The notes: generated by a model from the sequence alone, not told the origin. Numbered from the stretch's first letter, positions 50,759-61,574 are shown. The stretch: DNA of 64,000 nucleotides from Candidatus Fermentimicrarchaeum limneticum (GCA_013426015.1 CP058998.1:186001-250000), one strand, 5' to 3'. Translations and numbers: made by a program.

Positions 50759-53700
50759 ATGAAAACAAAAACATGTAGCTTGGAGAATGCCTGTTATAAG
50801 TTCTCCGCTAGGAAACTGCTGTTTTCATCCATCCTCATGCTCGTGTTTTTGACCCTTAGCGTAAGCGCTCTCTCCGTAAATGTTAAGGATTCATCCAACA
50901 ACCCGCAGGCGAATGCGCTTGTGGAGGTATACGGCTCAAGCGAGCTTAACGGCACTTTTGCGCTCAGTGAGAGCACAACTACGGATGCAACAGGGCTTGC
51001 GACGATAAACCCGACTTCGAGTTATGTTTACATCAAAGTTTTGAAATATGATTACGACACGTATTATCCATCCGAAGCAACGGGAACGTATTCTGAAACT
51101 GCGGAGAATTACGTAAACTCCACAGTACTGCCTGATTCGGTTGACGTGACGCTTGATGTGATTCCAGCAATATGGACTGACCAAACTGAATACTTGTCTA
51201 ACGATGTAGTCCACATATCCGGTTCCTCTTTTGATGTTTCATCTATTCACCTCACTACCACGCTTGGAAGTCAGACTGTTGACGAGCAGGATGTGACAAT
51301 TTCTGACGGAGCGTTTGAAACTTCATTCGCCCTTACTAACGGAGTGGATGATACTTACACCATTACCGCAACTGCCACAGGTGACTCTCAGGTGCTTGCC
51401 ACGGCGACTTTCAGGGATTGCCCAGGTTGCACCATTGTTAAATTCTATCCAACTGATGATACTTATGTAAGATACAAAGACAGTCTAAACTGCGATTATG
51501 GAGTAAGTGATGGAAGTGATTATTGCAGAGATCAGAACTATGATGATGACAATCTGCATGTGAAATGGAAATATGATTACCACGATGCTCCTTTAGATAG
51601 AAGAAGGACATATGTTAAATTTGATTTGTCATCTATACCCAGCAATGCTATAATAACATCCGCGACTCTTCATTTGTACCAATTTGATGCTGATGCAACT
51701 AACGATATTAAGGCCGCAAACGTATCCAACACTAACACAACCGGAGGAGTATGGACGGAAGGTAATCTTAAATGGAACAACGCACCGACAAACTTCGGTA
51801 CTGGAGCAGTTACATCTGTTGGTAGCAGCGATGGATTCAAAACACTAACTGTAAGCACTACTGATGTTGGTTCTGCTTTATCCGGCAATAAGAATTTGAG
51901 TCTGGCAGTCAAACTGTCAAGTGAGTCAACGAACAAACATCATGACTTCTGCGATAGGGAAGGGACAGGAGGCAATTGTGATAATTCAAGAAGACCTTAC
52001 CTTGAAGTATGCTATGAAAATCAAACTCAACCTGTCTGCGGTAATGAAATTCTAGAGACTGGTGAGCAGTGCGAAAAGAAGGTAGGTGACGGCTGGGACC
52101 CATGCTGTGACAGTAGTACATGCCAGTTCAAAACAGCTGGCACAGAATGCAGAGCATCCGGAGGAGTTTGCGACGTAGCCGAAACCTGCACCGGCTCAAG
52201 CGCAACCTGCCCAGCGGATTCAAAAGAGCCTGACACTTATGAATGCAGAGCATCTGCAGGAGACTGCGATGTAGCTGAAAAATGCGATGGAACAAATAAT
52301 AACTGTCCAACTGATGTTTTCAAGCCAAGCGGAACTGACTGCGGAACATGCAAAGAGTGTGATGGAAAAGGCTCTTGCAATGTGATGCCACAAGATGACA
52401 CAGAGTGCGGAACTATAGACTGTGATGCACTTGATACTACTTGCAGAAATTACAAGGATATATCAACCTACAGATGCAAATCTCTTGGTGCTTGCAAAAC
52501 TCCAAATTCAGCTGACTGCACTGACTTTACCAATTCACAGCTAAGCACACCCTGTGAAGCTGACCAGTTGTTCTGCACAGTAGACCACTGCAACGGAGAA
52601 GGAAGCTGTGTGTTTTTGAATAATTACAACTGCAGCCAATACAACAAATCCGAGATAGCTACGTGCAATTACGACCCAGATAACAGAACACAAACCTTTG
52701 ATTACGCTGCTGCTTTCGCAAGCGTATGCGATGAGGATAACGACATATGCACGACAGGACAGCAGACACCTACCCACACATGCGCAGATGCTAATCTGGA
52801 TGGAGGACCGATGGTTGGAGGGGGTATAAACGAAAGGCTCTGCTCAGCCGAGTGTGATACGTATGGAAATGAATGCCCAGCGCACTTGATTACCGATTCG
52901 GTGAATTACTGTTATTACAACGGAAGATGCAATACAACCTCATGCGGGTGCGTTTTCAGTGGGGAATACTGTCCTCCAGCAGGAACAGTTAACAACAGCA
53001 TATGCTACTTCGGAACAAGGGACTGCAATGATAAAGACGGATGCACTCTTAACAACGAGGAGATGACCTGCAGGGACACATGCAATGCAACAAACGGCCC
53101 TCTGGACACAAGCGGCCCGTACGTTCCTCTTGAGTCAATAGCGGTATCTCCAAACCCCGCAGGGCCGATGTGCCTCAACAACGCGACAGTGAACGCAACT
53201 GCTGTGGAGGACTGCGCGCACATACACGATGCCGAATACTTCGTGTATCTGGCGGCAGACCCGCATGTTACATGCCAGACTGGCGGAACCGAATTAAGAC
53301 ACGGCAAGATGCTTGCAGTCGATGGAACTTATGATGATCAACAGATTGAGACTATCACCGGAACATTCGATGTTGGCAATCTGTTTGACGGAGGCGGATA
53401 CCAGGTCTGCATAAAGGCTGAGAACGACAACGGCAGCTGGGGCGGATGCAACTGCTCAAGGCTTGAAATTGACAACATGCATCCATTGCTCATAAATAAT
53501 ACCAACTCCCCGACCATCCTAGGCGCCCACTGGATCGATTCAAAGGGTTACTGGGTATGCGCAGACAACTTCACATACCAGGCGTACTTCTGCGACCAGG
53601 CTGACCAGTCATGCATTGCTGGTGCGGAGTACTTCGTGAAGCCGCCGAACACATTCAATGAAGTAGGAGGGACAGGAATACCGATGCTGCCTTCAGACGG

Positions 53701-56700
53701 CCACTTCAGCGAGTTTGAGACGACATGCGATTGGACGAATGCAACTGTGCTAAACACTCAATACACGGAAGGAGCCCATGCAGTCAAGTCGGAGGCAATT
53801 GACTGCGCATGCAACTGGGGCAAGTTGATCTACCAATCACCATTATACTTTGTTATTGACAGGACACCTCCAGTTACTACAAAGACTATTGGAGATCCAA
53901 AGATTGCCTGCGACTATAGGGATGATGGAGAAAACCACCCAATTGAAAGCTGCTACTTCATCAAACAAGGCACTTTGATAACATTTAACGCAAGCGACAT
54001 TGACCACTCCTATGACAGAAACTACTCAGATGCGGTAACTACATATTATAGATATAGAATAAAGCACGACTACGCGGACCCATGGGGGCCATGGTCTCAG
54101 TTGATTCAGTACAACGGCTCATTCTCATTCACAGAGGACTCGATACATGAGTTGGAGTACTACACCGCAGACAGATGCGGGAACGAGGAGCAACATCACT
54201 TTGAGATTGACATAGTTGATTCACAGCCACCTGTAACGACCAAGACACTCGGAACTCCAAAGCTTGAGTGCAATGCAAGCGACAAGGTGACATACGGAAT
54301 CAACGATTGCTGGTACATGACACATGACGCGAGAGTTACATTACAGTGCGTTGACCAGCAGCCACATCCAGTAGACAGCGTGATGCTGTACTACACTGTT
54401 GAATGGAAGCAGAACTGGGGCGACAGCTGGACACAGATAGGCAGTGGTTCTACAGGTTCGGGCACTTACGAGTTCTATTACGAAAACTTCCCAACCGAGT
54501 ACATGGATTCCTACCACAGGCTTACATGGTATTGCAAGGATGCATTGAACAACACAGAGACAACGCATACTGAACTGGACATTGTGGACACACAGCCACC
54601 TGTAACGACAAAGAGCATAATTGGACCGCAGTATTATGACCGCCAAGCTGAAAAGCTCTACATAGATGGAGTTACAGAGATAGAGCTGAGCTGCACAGAC
54701 CCGCAGCCACATCCAGTGAACAATGTAGCAATATACTATAGATATAGAGTAGATGACGGCGCATGGCCGGTTGACGTCACTACATACACTGGCAGGTTCA
54801 AATTCCCAGAGGAATCCAAGCACGAGCTTGAATACTACTGCAAAGACGCATTGAACAACACAGAACAGCATCACTTTGAGGTTGATTACGTAGACCACAC
54901 GCCACCTGTAACAACCAAGATATACGGCCAACCATTCTACACAGCTGGTGGAATGGATTGGATAACTTCACAAACACCAATAACTCTTAGAGCAAGCGAC
55001 GGAGATTCTGTGCACTCCTCAGGTGTTGCTAAGACCTACTGGAGGAACACTCTGGTAGGAAACGAGTTCTGCACTTCAGCGGAGATGTGCGAAACAGCAG
55101 TTGGAACCGGAGCCTGGAACGAGTACACCGATCCGTTCTACAAACCGGAGGACTCATGCCACCTGATAGAGTTCTACAGTGTTGACAATGTCAACAAGAC
55201 TGAAGCAGTGAAGAGGCAGTGCGTCTATGTGGACAACCAGCCGCCATCCCTGACAAAGGTTATAGGAGAGCCAAAGATTCAGGGAGACGGTTACACCTGG
55301 ATAACGCAAAACACACCAATAGACCTGTACTGCACTGACCAGCTACCGCACCCGGTTGACAATGTCCACATCTACTACAGATACAAGGTTGATGATGGAG
55401 CCTGGACTCAATGGATGGATCCAGTAGCAGCTGAAGCACATAAGACAGTATACTTCCAGGAGGACTCTTGGCACACACTGCAGTACTACTGCGTGGATGC
55501 ACTTGGCAACTCCAATGGAACAGTAGAACAGCCTCACGAACAGCTTTACAGGGTAGACACAACACCTCCGACGACAACAAAGACATACGGAACTCCGTTC
55601 TACACGTTTGAGGGAATGGAGTGGATCAACTCATCTACATCAGTAACGCTCTCAGCAGTTGACGGCGGAGAGATATGTGCAATCGGAGTGAACAAGACTT
55701 ACTGGAGGAACACTCTGGTAGGAAACGAGTTCTGCACTTCAGAGAAAGCATGCATGGGAGCAGTTGGCTCTGGAGACTTCTATGAATACACGATGCCATT
55801 CTACAAGCCAGAGGATTCATGCCACCTTATAGAGTTCTATTCGGTTGATTCGCTAGGCAATGTTGAGCCAACAAAGAGGCAATGCGTCTATGTTGATAAC
55901 AAACCACCTATCTCAAATAAGACAGTTGGAGAACCAAAGAAGCAGGTCGACTGCAGCACACTCGGACAGGGCATATACACAGACGCATGCTACTACGTGA
56001 CATTACAAAGCGGTGTTGGAATTACTTGCAACGATCAGGATCCGCACCCAGTTGATTTTGTGAGAATTTATTACAAAGTGGACTGGAAGAACGAGAGCGG
56101 TGACGCATGGCAGGAAGGACACTGGGTAGAGACTACTGGCATGACACACGTTGACTTTGAGAATGACTCATACCACAGGCTGACTTGGTACTGTGTTGAC
56201 GCATTGAACAACACAGAGGCAATCCACACTGAGCTTGACATAGTTGACAACAAGCCGCCCGTCCTCACAAAGACGGTTGGCAATCCAAAGCATACATGCG
56301 AAGTCCAGGAGGAATGCGATTACTACATAACTCAGAACACCAACATTACTCTGACGTGTGTGGATCAGCTACCGCACCCAGTGAACAACGTTACAATCCA
56401 CTACAAGTGGATTCTGAATGATGTTGAGGGACAGTGGGTAGACTACAACGGAGGGAGTATAACATTCAACTCCCCAGAGGATTCACGCCACACGCTGCTC
56501 TATTACTGTGAGGATGAGCTCGGAAATTCGGTTAGGGGCAGCGAAGTTGACATAGTCGACACTCAGCCACCTGAAACTACAAAGGTAGTCGTAGGTCCAC
56601 AGGTTAAATGCGACATAGAAGACCCGACAGGATGCGACTATTACCTAAACCAGTCAAGCAGGATACAGCTAAGATGTGCAGATCTAGACCCGCACCCAGT

Positions 56701-59700
56701 CGACCATGTAAACATATACTACAAAGTGGACTGGAAGAACGAGAGCGGAGATGCATGGCAGGAGGGAAGCTGGACTGACGCGAATGACAGCTATGTGGAA
56801 ATAGGCTACAACAATGACTCATTCCACAGGCTTACTTACTACTGCGTCGATACACTAGGAAACACTGAGCAGAACCACACGGAAATTGACATTGTTGATT
56901 CACAGCCGCCAGTTGTAACCAAAGAGCTTGGCACTCCGAAGATAGAGTGCGTAAAGCCACCGATAAACGATGGAATTGATGGATTAGACGGAATAGACAC
57001 ATTCATAGCACTGCCGCCAATTTGCGACTATTGGATAACCCAAAACACAACGGTAACACTCAGCTGCACAGACCAGAACCCGCACCCAGTCAACAATGTT
57101 ACAATATATTATAGATACACTGTAGATGGCGGACAACCAAATGGATGGTTGGTATACAATGGTCCGTTCACATTCGATGAGGACTCAGTGCACTACTTGG
57201 AATACTACTGCGAGGATGAGCTTGGAAACAGAGGAGAAACTAAGTACGAAATAGACAGAGTTGATACCACTCCACCCAACACAACTAAGACATATGGAAC
57301 TCCATTCTACACAAACGGAGTAAGCGAGTGGATAACCTCGAACACCTCTGTGACACTAGTCGCAACAGACGGCGGAGCAATATGCGCAGTTGGAGTGAAC
57401 AAGACATACTGGAGAAACACTCTGGTTGACAGCGTCTTCTGCTCCTCACAAGGAGCATGTCTTGAGGCGCAGGACTCTGGAAACTTCACAGAGTACACAG
57501 CTCCATTCTACAAGCCAGAGGATTCATGCCACCTGATAGAGTTCTATTCGGTTGACGCACTTGGCAATGCAGAGCCAGTGAAGAGGCAGTGTGTCTATGT
57601 TGATAACAAAGCACCTTCACTGACAAAAGTTGTTGGTGATCCGAAGGTTGAATGCAGCCCAGAAGATCCAACAGGATGCCACTACTGGATAACTCAAAAC
57701 ACCCCGATAAACCTATCCTGCGTAGACGAGAACCCGCACCCGGTTGACCAGGTCAACCTCTGGTACAGGTACCGAGTTGACGGCGGAAACTGGACTGAGT
57801 GGATAGACAGAATCGCAGTCGAGTCTAACAAGACAGTCTACTTCCCAGAAGATTCAGTCCACTACTTGCAGTATTACTGCGAGGATGCATTGGGCAACTC
57901 AAACGGGACAAGAGAGGCTCCACTACAGCAGGTTTACAGGGTTGACACAGTTCCACCAAACACCACAAAGGCATACGGCCAGCCAATATATCCAGCAGAG
58001 GGCTATCCTAAATGGATAACCTCACAGACACCGATAACACTCACAGCAGTTGATGGAGGAGATGTATGCCACATCGGAGTGAATGAAACTTACTACAGAT
58101 GGATAATGGTCGATAACAAGTACTGCGAAGACCAGGGAGCATGCCAGAGATACGAAGGCGTGGTTGACAAGGCATGGGATGTTAGTTCACCACAACTCTT
58201 CAACATCTCTGAGGACTCATGCCACCTGATAGAATACTACTCGATTGACTCGCTGAATAATACCGAAATGATGAAGAGGCAGTGCGTCTATGTGGACAAC
58301 CAAGCACCTGTAACAACAAAGACGATTGGCCAGCCAAAGATTCCTGCGGATGGATTCACATGGATAACCTCACAGACGTCAATAACACTTACCTGCACGG
58401 ACCAGAACCCGCACCCGGTGGACAATGTTACAATATACTACAGATACAACATCGACGGCGGAGAATGGACCCAGTGGATTAACTACAACGGCTCATTCAT
58501 ACTGCCAAACGATTCAGTCCACACACTTGAGTACTACTGCGTTGACGCACTGAACAACACAGAAATTGTGAAGAACGAGACTGACAAGGTGGACAACACG
58601 CCTCCGGTGACAACGAAGATAATCAGCGGATGCTACACGCCATGCACGGCAGAAGATAAGGCAGCATACAATGGATGTAACTACTGGGTAGGCCCGCAGA
58701 CAGAGATTGGCTTCTCAGCGCAGGACGGAGGAGAGATATGCGCAGTTGGAGTGGATTACACCAAGTACAAGTACAGATATGACAGCTGGCAATGGCAAGG
58801 CTGGTACACCTACGACTCGGCTCACAACATAACATTCGGCCATGGCTACTTCGACAACAATGGCTATTACTACTTCAAGTACTACAGCCATGATAGCCTA
58901 GGAAATGTCGAATTGACGCAAAACGAGACCGACATATACGATGATAAGGATCCGTTCGGCTTCGTGCTGAACCCAGTATCGGGACACATCTATCACGATG
59001 GAGAGACCTTCACGGTGTTTGCACCTGCATCAGACGCAGGCTACCCGGCAAGCGGGGTTGCAAACTGTGAGTTCTATGCAATAGACATAAACTACGAGGG
59101 AATCAACCAGAGCGAGATAAACAACATGTGGGAATACCTGCATGCTCTTGAGTTAAACCATGTCAACTACACGCTGGTATACCTCGGGCAGGTTCCATAC
59201 GTGAATAATACGTGCAGGGGCTTGCTGACAATACCCGACCCAAGCAACATAACCGACAAGGCTTACCTGATGATAAGAATCACGGACAGGAGCTGCAACG
59301 AGTGGTTCGGCTATGCAAGAGACGACTTGGAGGATGGCAGGAAGATAATTATGGACTTCGACAACGATGCACCCAGAGTGATTATAACTGACAGGGATGG
59401 ACTGCTTGAAGAGGGTGCAGTCGAGGAGAACCACCACTTCACAGTGTACGCCTCAATCGAGGAGTATCAGTCTGGAGCTGACGAGTGCTGGGCAGACCTA
59501 TACCGAGAAGTTGAAGATAACGGTCTGGAGTTAATCACCTACTACGAGGGCACATTCCCGCAGAGCGAATACGAGTGCAGAGTCATCGGAGACTTGCCTG
59601 GCCAGCTCGAGGATGGAATATACATGCTCACAGTCTCTGCAAGGGACGAGGAGTTCAACATTGGCAACGACTCAGTGAGATTCCTGGTTGACGGAACACC

Positions 59701-61066
59701 GCCGGTCAAGACACTGTACTCACCAACCCCAGGAGGAATGTACGGAGCAAACGGCATTCCGATAAAGATCGGAATGAACGATGAGACGGCAGGAGTTGAC
59801 GAGAGCACCGTGCAGTACAGGATATACGCACCAAGCGCGGATTTGAATGCAGTCTGCTTGGGCAACTGCCCGTACGACAGCGGATGGCGTTCAACCACGC
59901 TTACTGAGGGAGACCAGTGGATCGGCAACTACACAGCCACGTTCAATATCACTGCTGAAAACCTGACAAGCGGAACATACTACATGAGGATGCGCGGATG
60001 CGATGCAATCTTCGATGGAGAACTTCCACCCGGAACCGAGGTACCAGCTCACTGCATAGACCCGTTGCTCAGCATAATAATAGACCTGGACCCGCCAGTC
60101 GGGCCGACAAATGTCTTGATTGACGGAAGCAACATCACCTGGACAGCTGCAACAGATGCATTGAGCGGAATGGACCACTACAACATATACTTCAATGGTG
60201 AATACATAGACACCGTATTGGTAGGCACCACGAAGTACAACACAAACGGAACAGCCGGAAACTACAGCGTCAGTGCGGTCGACAAGGTTGGCAACGAGGG
60301 AACAAAGGTTCTTGCTCAGCCCAAACCGCCAGAGCCGTTCTGCGGAGACGGAAGCTGCAACAACGGAGAGACTTGCTCAACATGCAGCAAGGACTGCGGG
60401 ACGTGCAGCTCAGGAGGCTCAAGCGGCGGTTCATCTGGAGGTAGCTCCGGAGGGTACACCTCTGGCGGAACTTCCAGCGGCGGTTCAATATCAACAGGAG
60501 GAACCTCGACTGGAGGAACTGCGACATTCACGCAGTGCAGCTCGATAGGCCAGTCCTGTGCCACGACGGCGGACTGTTGCGAGGGACAGTGCGTTAATTA
60601 CAAGTGCTCGACACAGGAAACAGCAGGTCCGGCAACCAGAGTTGATATACTAGCACCTACGAGTGCGATGCTGAACGACGTAATAGTGCTGACAATGGTG
60701 GACGAGAGCAACAACACAATCGCAGACGGAACAATCCTGATAATCTCGCCAACCAGGGAGTCAATAATCCTGATAACCGACTCTTCAGGACATGCGGGAT
60801 TCAAGGCAACGGACGAGGGAGTGTACAACTACGAAGCACCCGGACATTACCTTGTCGCACTGAGGACAACCTACGTTACGAAGCCAGAACAGCCAGCAGC
60901 AAACCTTGGTGAGACACAGAAACCGCAGGAAGGACAGACAACGCCGCCTTCAGTTGCTATGGCAATCGCAGGATACGCGCCATGGCTGCTTGGATTGCTG
61001 GTGTTGATCCTCATAGCAGTCTTCCTTGCAACACGCAGAGGAAAGAAGAACGGCAACAAGAGATAA
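50759..61066 (+). CDS. giant multidomain surface protein, 3435 aa
   Basis: ATG 50759 lies five bases after GGAGGATG. Order: signal/anchor helix (about 20-40); Ig-like N-terminal domains; a DNRLRE/CBM96-like carbohydrate-binding domain (about 225-420, DDTYVRYKDS, RRRTYVKFDLSSIP, LKWNNAP); a disintegrin-like cysteine region (about 424-545); further cysteine-rich and Ig-like parts; fifteen tandem repeats (1037-2730). Two or three more sandwich domains follow, then CSTCSKDCGTC, a Gly/Ser/Thr linker, a knottin-like six-cysteine segment (QCSSIGQSCATTADCCEG), an Ig-like module, one membrane helix and a basic tail. Probably a stalked adhesin anchored in the membrane and heavily N-glycosylated. Confidence 0.88.
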   Translation: MKTKTCSLENACYKFSARKLLFSSILMLVFLTLSVSALSVNVKDSSNNPQANALVEVYGSSELNGTFALSESTTTDATGLATINPTSSYVYIKVLKYDYDTYYPSEATGTYSETAENYVNSTVLPDSVDVTLDVIPAIWTDQTEYLSNDVVHISGSSFDVSSIHLTTTLGSQTVDEQDVTISDGAFETSFALTNGVDDTYTITATATGDSQVLATATFRDCPGCTIVKFYPTDDTYVRYKDSLNCDYGVSDGSDYCRDQNYDDDNLHVKWKYDYHDAPLDRRRTYVKFDLSSIPSNAIITSATLHLYQFDADATNDIKAANVSNTNTTGGVWTEGNLKWNNAPTNFGTGAVTSVGSSDGFKTLTVSTTDVGSALSGNKNLSLAVKLSSESTNKHHDFCDREGTGGNCDNSRRPYLEVCYENQTQPVCGNEILETGEQCEKKVGDGWDPCCDSSTCQFKTAGTECRASGGVCDVAETCTGSSATCPADSKEPDTYECRASAGDCDVAEKCDGTNNNCPTDVFKPSGTDCGTCKECDGKGSCNVMPQDDTECGTIDCDALDTTCRNYKDISTYRCKSLGACKTPNSADCTDFTNSQLSTPCEADQLFCTVDHCNGEGSCVFLNNYNCSQYNKSEIATCNYDPDNRTQTFDYAAAFASVCDEDNDICTTGQQTPTHTCADANLDGGPMVGGGINERLCSAECDTYGNECPAHLITDSVNYCYYNGRCNTTSCGCVFSGEYCPPAGTVNNSICYFGTRDCNDKDGCTLNNEEMTCRDTCNATNGPLDTSGPYVPLESIAVSPNPAGPMCLNNATVNATAVEDCAHIHDAEYFVYLAADPHVTCQTGGTELRHGKMLAVDGTYDDQQIETITGTFDVGNLFDGGGYQVCIKAENDNGSWGGCNCSRLEIDNMHPLLINNTNSPTILGAHWIDSKGYWVCADNFTYQAYFCDQADQSCIAGAEYFVKPPNTFNEVGGTGIPMLPSDGHFSEFETTCDWTNATVLNTQYTEGAHAVKSEAIDCACNWGKLIYQSPLYFVIDRTPPVTTKTIGDPKIACDYRDDGENHPIESCYFIKQGTLITFNASDIDHSYDRNYSDAVTTYYRYRIKHDYADPWGPWSQLIQYNGSFSFTEDSIHELEYYTADRCGNEEQHHFEIDIVDSQPPVTTKTLGTPKLECNASDKVTYGINDCWYMTHDARVTLQCVDQQPHPVDSVMLYYTVEWKQNWGDSWTQIGSGSTGSGTYEFYYENFPTEYMDSYHRLTWYCKDALNNTETTHTELDIVDTQPPVTTKSIIGPQYYDRQAEKLYIDGVTEIELSCTDPQPHPVNNVAIYYRYRVDDGAWPVDVTTYTGRFKFPEESKHELEYYCKDALNNTEQHHFEVDYVDHTPPVTTKIYGQPFYTAGGMDWITSQTPITLRASDGDSVHSSGVAKTYWRNTLVGNEFCTSAEMCETAVGTGAWNEYTDPFYKPEDSCHLIEFYSVDNVNKTEAVKRQCVYVDNQPPSLTKVIGEPKIQGDGYTWITQNTPIDLYCTDQLPHPVDNVHIYYRYKVDDGAWTQWMDPVAAEAHKTVYFQEDSWHTLQYYCVDALGNSNGTVEQPHEQLYRVDTTPPTTTKTYGTPFYTFEGMEWINSSTSVTLSAVDGGEICAIGVNKTYWRNTLVGNEFCTSEKACMGAVGSGDFYEYTMPFYKPEDSCHLIEFYSVDSLGNVEPTKRQCVYVDNKPPISNKTVGEPKKQVDCSTLGQGIYTDACYYVTLQSGVGITCNDQDPHPVDFVRIYYKVDWKNESGDAWQEGHWVETTGMTHVDFENDSYHRLTWYCVDALNNTEAIHTELDIVDNKPPVLTKTVGNPKHTCEVQEECDYYITQNTNITLTCVDQLPHPVNNVTIHYKWILNDVEGQWVDYNGGSITFNSPEDSRHTLLYYCEDELGNSVRGSEVDIVDTQPPETTKVVVGPQVKCDIEDPTGCDYYLNQSSRIQLRCADLDPHPVDHVNIYYKVDWKNESGDAWQEGSWTDANDSYVEIGYNNDSFHRLTYYCVDTLGNTEQNHTEIDIVDSQPPVVTKELGTPKIECVKPPINDGIDGLDGIDTFIALPPICDYWITQNTTVTLSCTDQNPHPVNNVTIYYRYTVDGGQPNGWLVYNGPFTFDEDSVHYLEYYCEDELGNRGETKYEIDRVDTTPPNTTKTYGTPFYTNGVSEWITSNTSVTLVATDGGAICAVGVNKTYWRNTLVDSVFCSSQGACLEAQDSGNFTEYTAPFYKPEDSCHLIEFYSVDALGNAEPVKRQCVYVDNKAPSLTKVVGDPKVECSPEDPTGCHYWITQNTPINLSCVDENPHPVDQVNLWYRYRVDGGNWTEWIDRIAVESNKTVYFPEDSVHYLQYYCEDALGNSNGTREAPLQQVYRVDTVPPNTTKAYGQPIYPAEGYPKWITSQTPITLTAVDGGDVCHIGVNETYYRWIMVDNKYCEDQGACQRYEGVVDKAWDVSSPQLFNISEDSCHLIEYYSIDSLNNTEMMKRQCVYVDNQAPVTTKTIGQPKIPADGFTWITSQTSITLTCTDQNPHPVDNVTIYYRYNIDGGEWTQWINYNGSFILPNDSVHTLEYYCVDALNNTEIVKNETDKVDNTPPVTTKIISGCYTPCTAEDKAAYNGCNYWVGPQTEIGFSAQDGGEICAVGVDYTKYKYRYDSWQWQGWYTYDSAHNITFGHGYFDNNGYYYFKYYSHDSLGNVELTQNETDIYDDKDPFGFVLNPVSGHIYHDGETFTVFAPASDAGYPASGVANCEFYAIDINYEGINQSEINNMWEYLHALELNHVNYTLVYLGQVPYVNNTCRGLLTIPDPSNITDKAYLMIRITDRSCNEWFGYARDDLEDGRKIIMDFDNDAPRVIITDRDGLLEEGAVEENHHFTVYASIEEYQSGADECWADLYREVEDNGLELITYYEGTFPQSEYECRVIGDLPGQLEDGIYMLTVSARDEEFNIGNDSVRFLVDGTPPVKTLYSPTPGGMYGANGIPIKIGMNDETAGVDESTVQYRIYAPSADLNAVCLGNCPYDSGWRSTTLTEGDQWIGNYTATFNITAENLTSGTYYMRMRGCDAIFDGELPPGTEVPAHCIDPLLSIIIDLDPPVGPTNVLIDGSNITWTAATDALSGMDHYNIYFNGEYIDTVLVGTTKYNTNGTAGNYSVSAVDKVGNEGTKVLAQPKPPEPFCGDGSCNNGETCSTCSKDCGTCSSGGSSGGSSGGSSGGYTSGGTSSGGSISTGGTSTGGTATFTQCSSIGQSCATTADCCEGQCVNYKCSTQETAGPATRVDILAPTSAMLNDVIVLTMVDESNNTIADGTILIISPTRESIILITDSSGHAGFKATDEGVYNYEAPGHYLVALRTTYVTKPEQPAANLGETQKPQEGQTTPPSVAMAIAGYAPWLLGLLVLILIAVFLATRRGKKNGNKR
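53867..58948 (+). repeat. fifteen tandem ~100-120-residue repeats in the giant protein
   Basis: Each repeat begins P-P-V-T-T-K or a close variant and ends V-D-x-x. Two types occur: type A has DPHPVNNVTIYYRYRVDGG-like text, while type B has DGGEICAVGVNKTYWRNTLV and FYKPEDSCHLIEFYSVD. Order is A A A B A B A A A A B A B A with a variant B last. The pattern resembles OmpL47/Ig-like surface repeats with conserved cysteines. Confidence 0.85.
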
Positions 61067-61070
61067 TCCC

Positions 61071-61092
61071 CTTCTTTTTCTTTTTAATTTTC
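61071..61092 (+). terminator. T-rich terminator of giant gene
   Basis: A run of about 22 bases, nearly all T with a few C and A, begins eight bases after the stop codon region. This is the usual archaeal oligo-T terminator form. A perfect 12-bp palindrome GCTAGGCCTAGC (61094-61105) follows. Confidence 0.6.
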
Positions 61093-61151
61093 AGCTAGGC
61101 CTAGCCGCAGCCTTTCAAGCACATTATATCCGATATCAAATATCATACATA

Positions 61152-61165
61152 ACATTTAAATATAC
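61152..61165 (+). promoter_or_regulatory. TATA-box promoter of winged-helix gene
   Basis: ACATTTAAATATAC, identical to the giant gene's promoter core, lies 60-75 bases upstream of the candidate starts at 61209 and 61227. Confidence 0.5.
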
Positions 61166-61226
61166 CCGAAAACAAAAATAAAGATGGAGTGAACTGGGAG
61201 AAGTATTTTTGTACGGAGTTGTAAAT

Positions 61227-61574
61227 ATGGATGAGATAAGAACAAGAATAGATGATGTGTTTGACTTCATTCAGAAAAAGGGTAAGACTACTTCTAGGGA
61301 AGTACACAAGGGAGTCAAAATAAGCGGGGATGAAGTGGACAAATACGTGTACGTGCTGCGTAAATACGGTCTAATAAAGGTCAGCTATGGATGGTTCGAC
61401 ACCCATCTGTACATAAACGAGGATCCAGCCATCAGACTGGCTGATGAATTCAAATCCCAGCTGTACGCCGATGCAGACAACACAGCCATCTTCGATAAGG
61501 AATTTGCAGGAGATATAGCGAACAAGGATATAAAGGCGCTTGCCTTCATGAGCATGCTTCTTACAACTGATTAA
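61227..61574 (+). CDS. small winged-helix protein
   Basis: 115 residues (121 if TTG 61209 is used). The N-terminal 65 residues form a winged helix: VFDFIQKKGKTTSREVHKG, DEVDKYVYVLRKYGLIKVSY and a WFDTHLYIN wing. The rest is acidic and helical. GGAG lies eight bases before ATG 61227, and GGGAG lies eight bases before TTG 61209. It could regulate the surrounding surface genes, with which it shares a promoter core. That link is inferred. Confidence 0.7.
   Translation: MDEIRTRIDDVFDFIQKKGKTTSREVHKGVKISGDEVDKYVYVLRKYGLIKVSYGWFDTHLYINEDPAIRLADEFKSQLYADADNTAIFDKEFAGDIANKDIKALAFMSMLLTTD

Noticed and set aside
54341-54931. 196-codon minus-strand ORF within the giant gene
   Set aside because: Antisense shadow created by the repetitive coding sequence.
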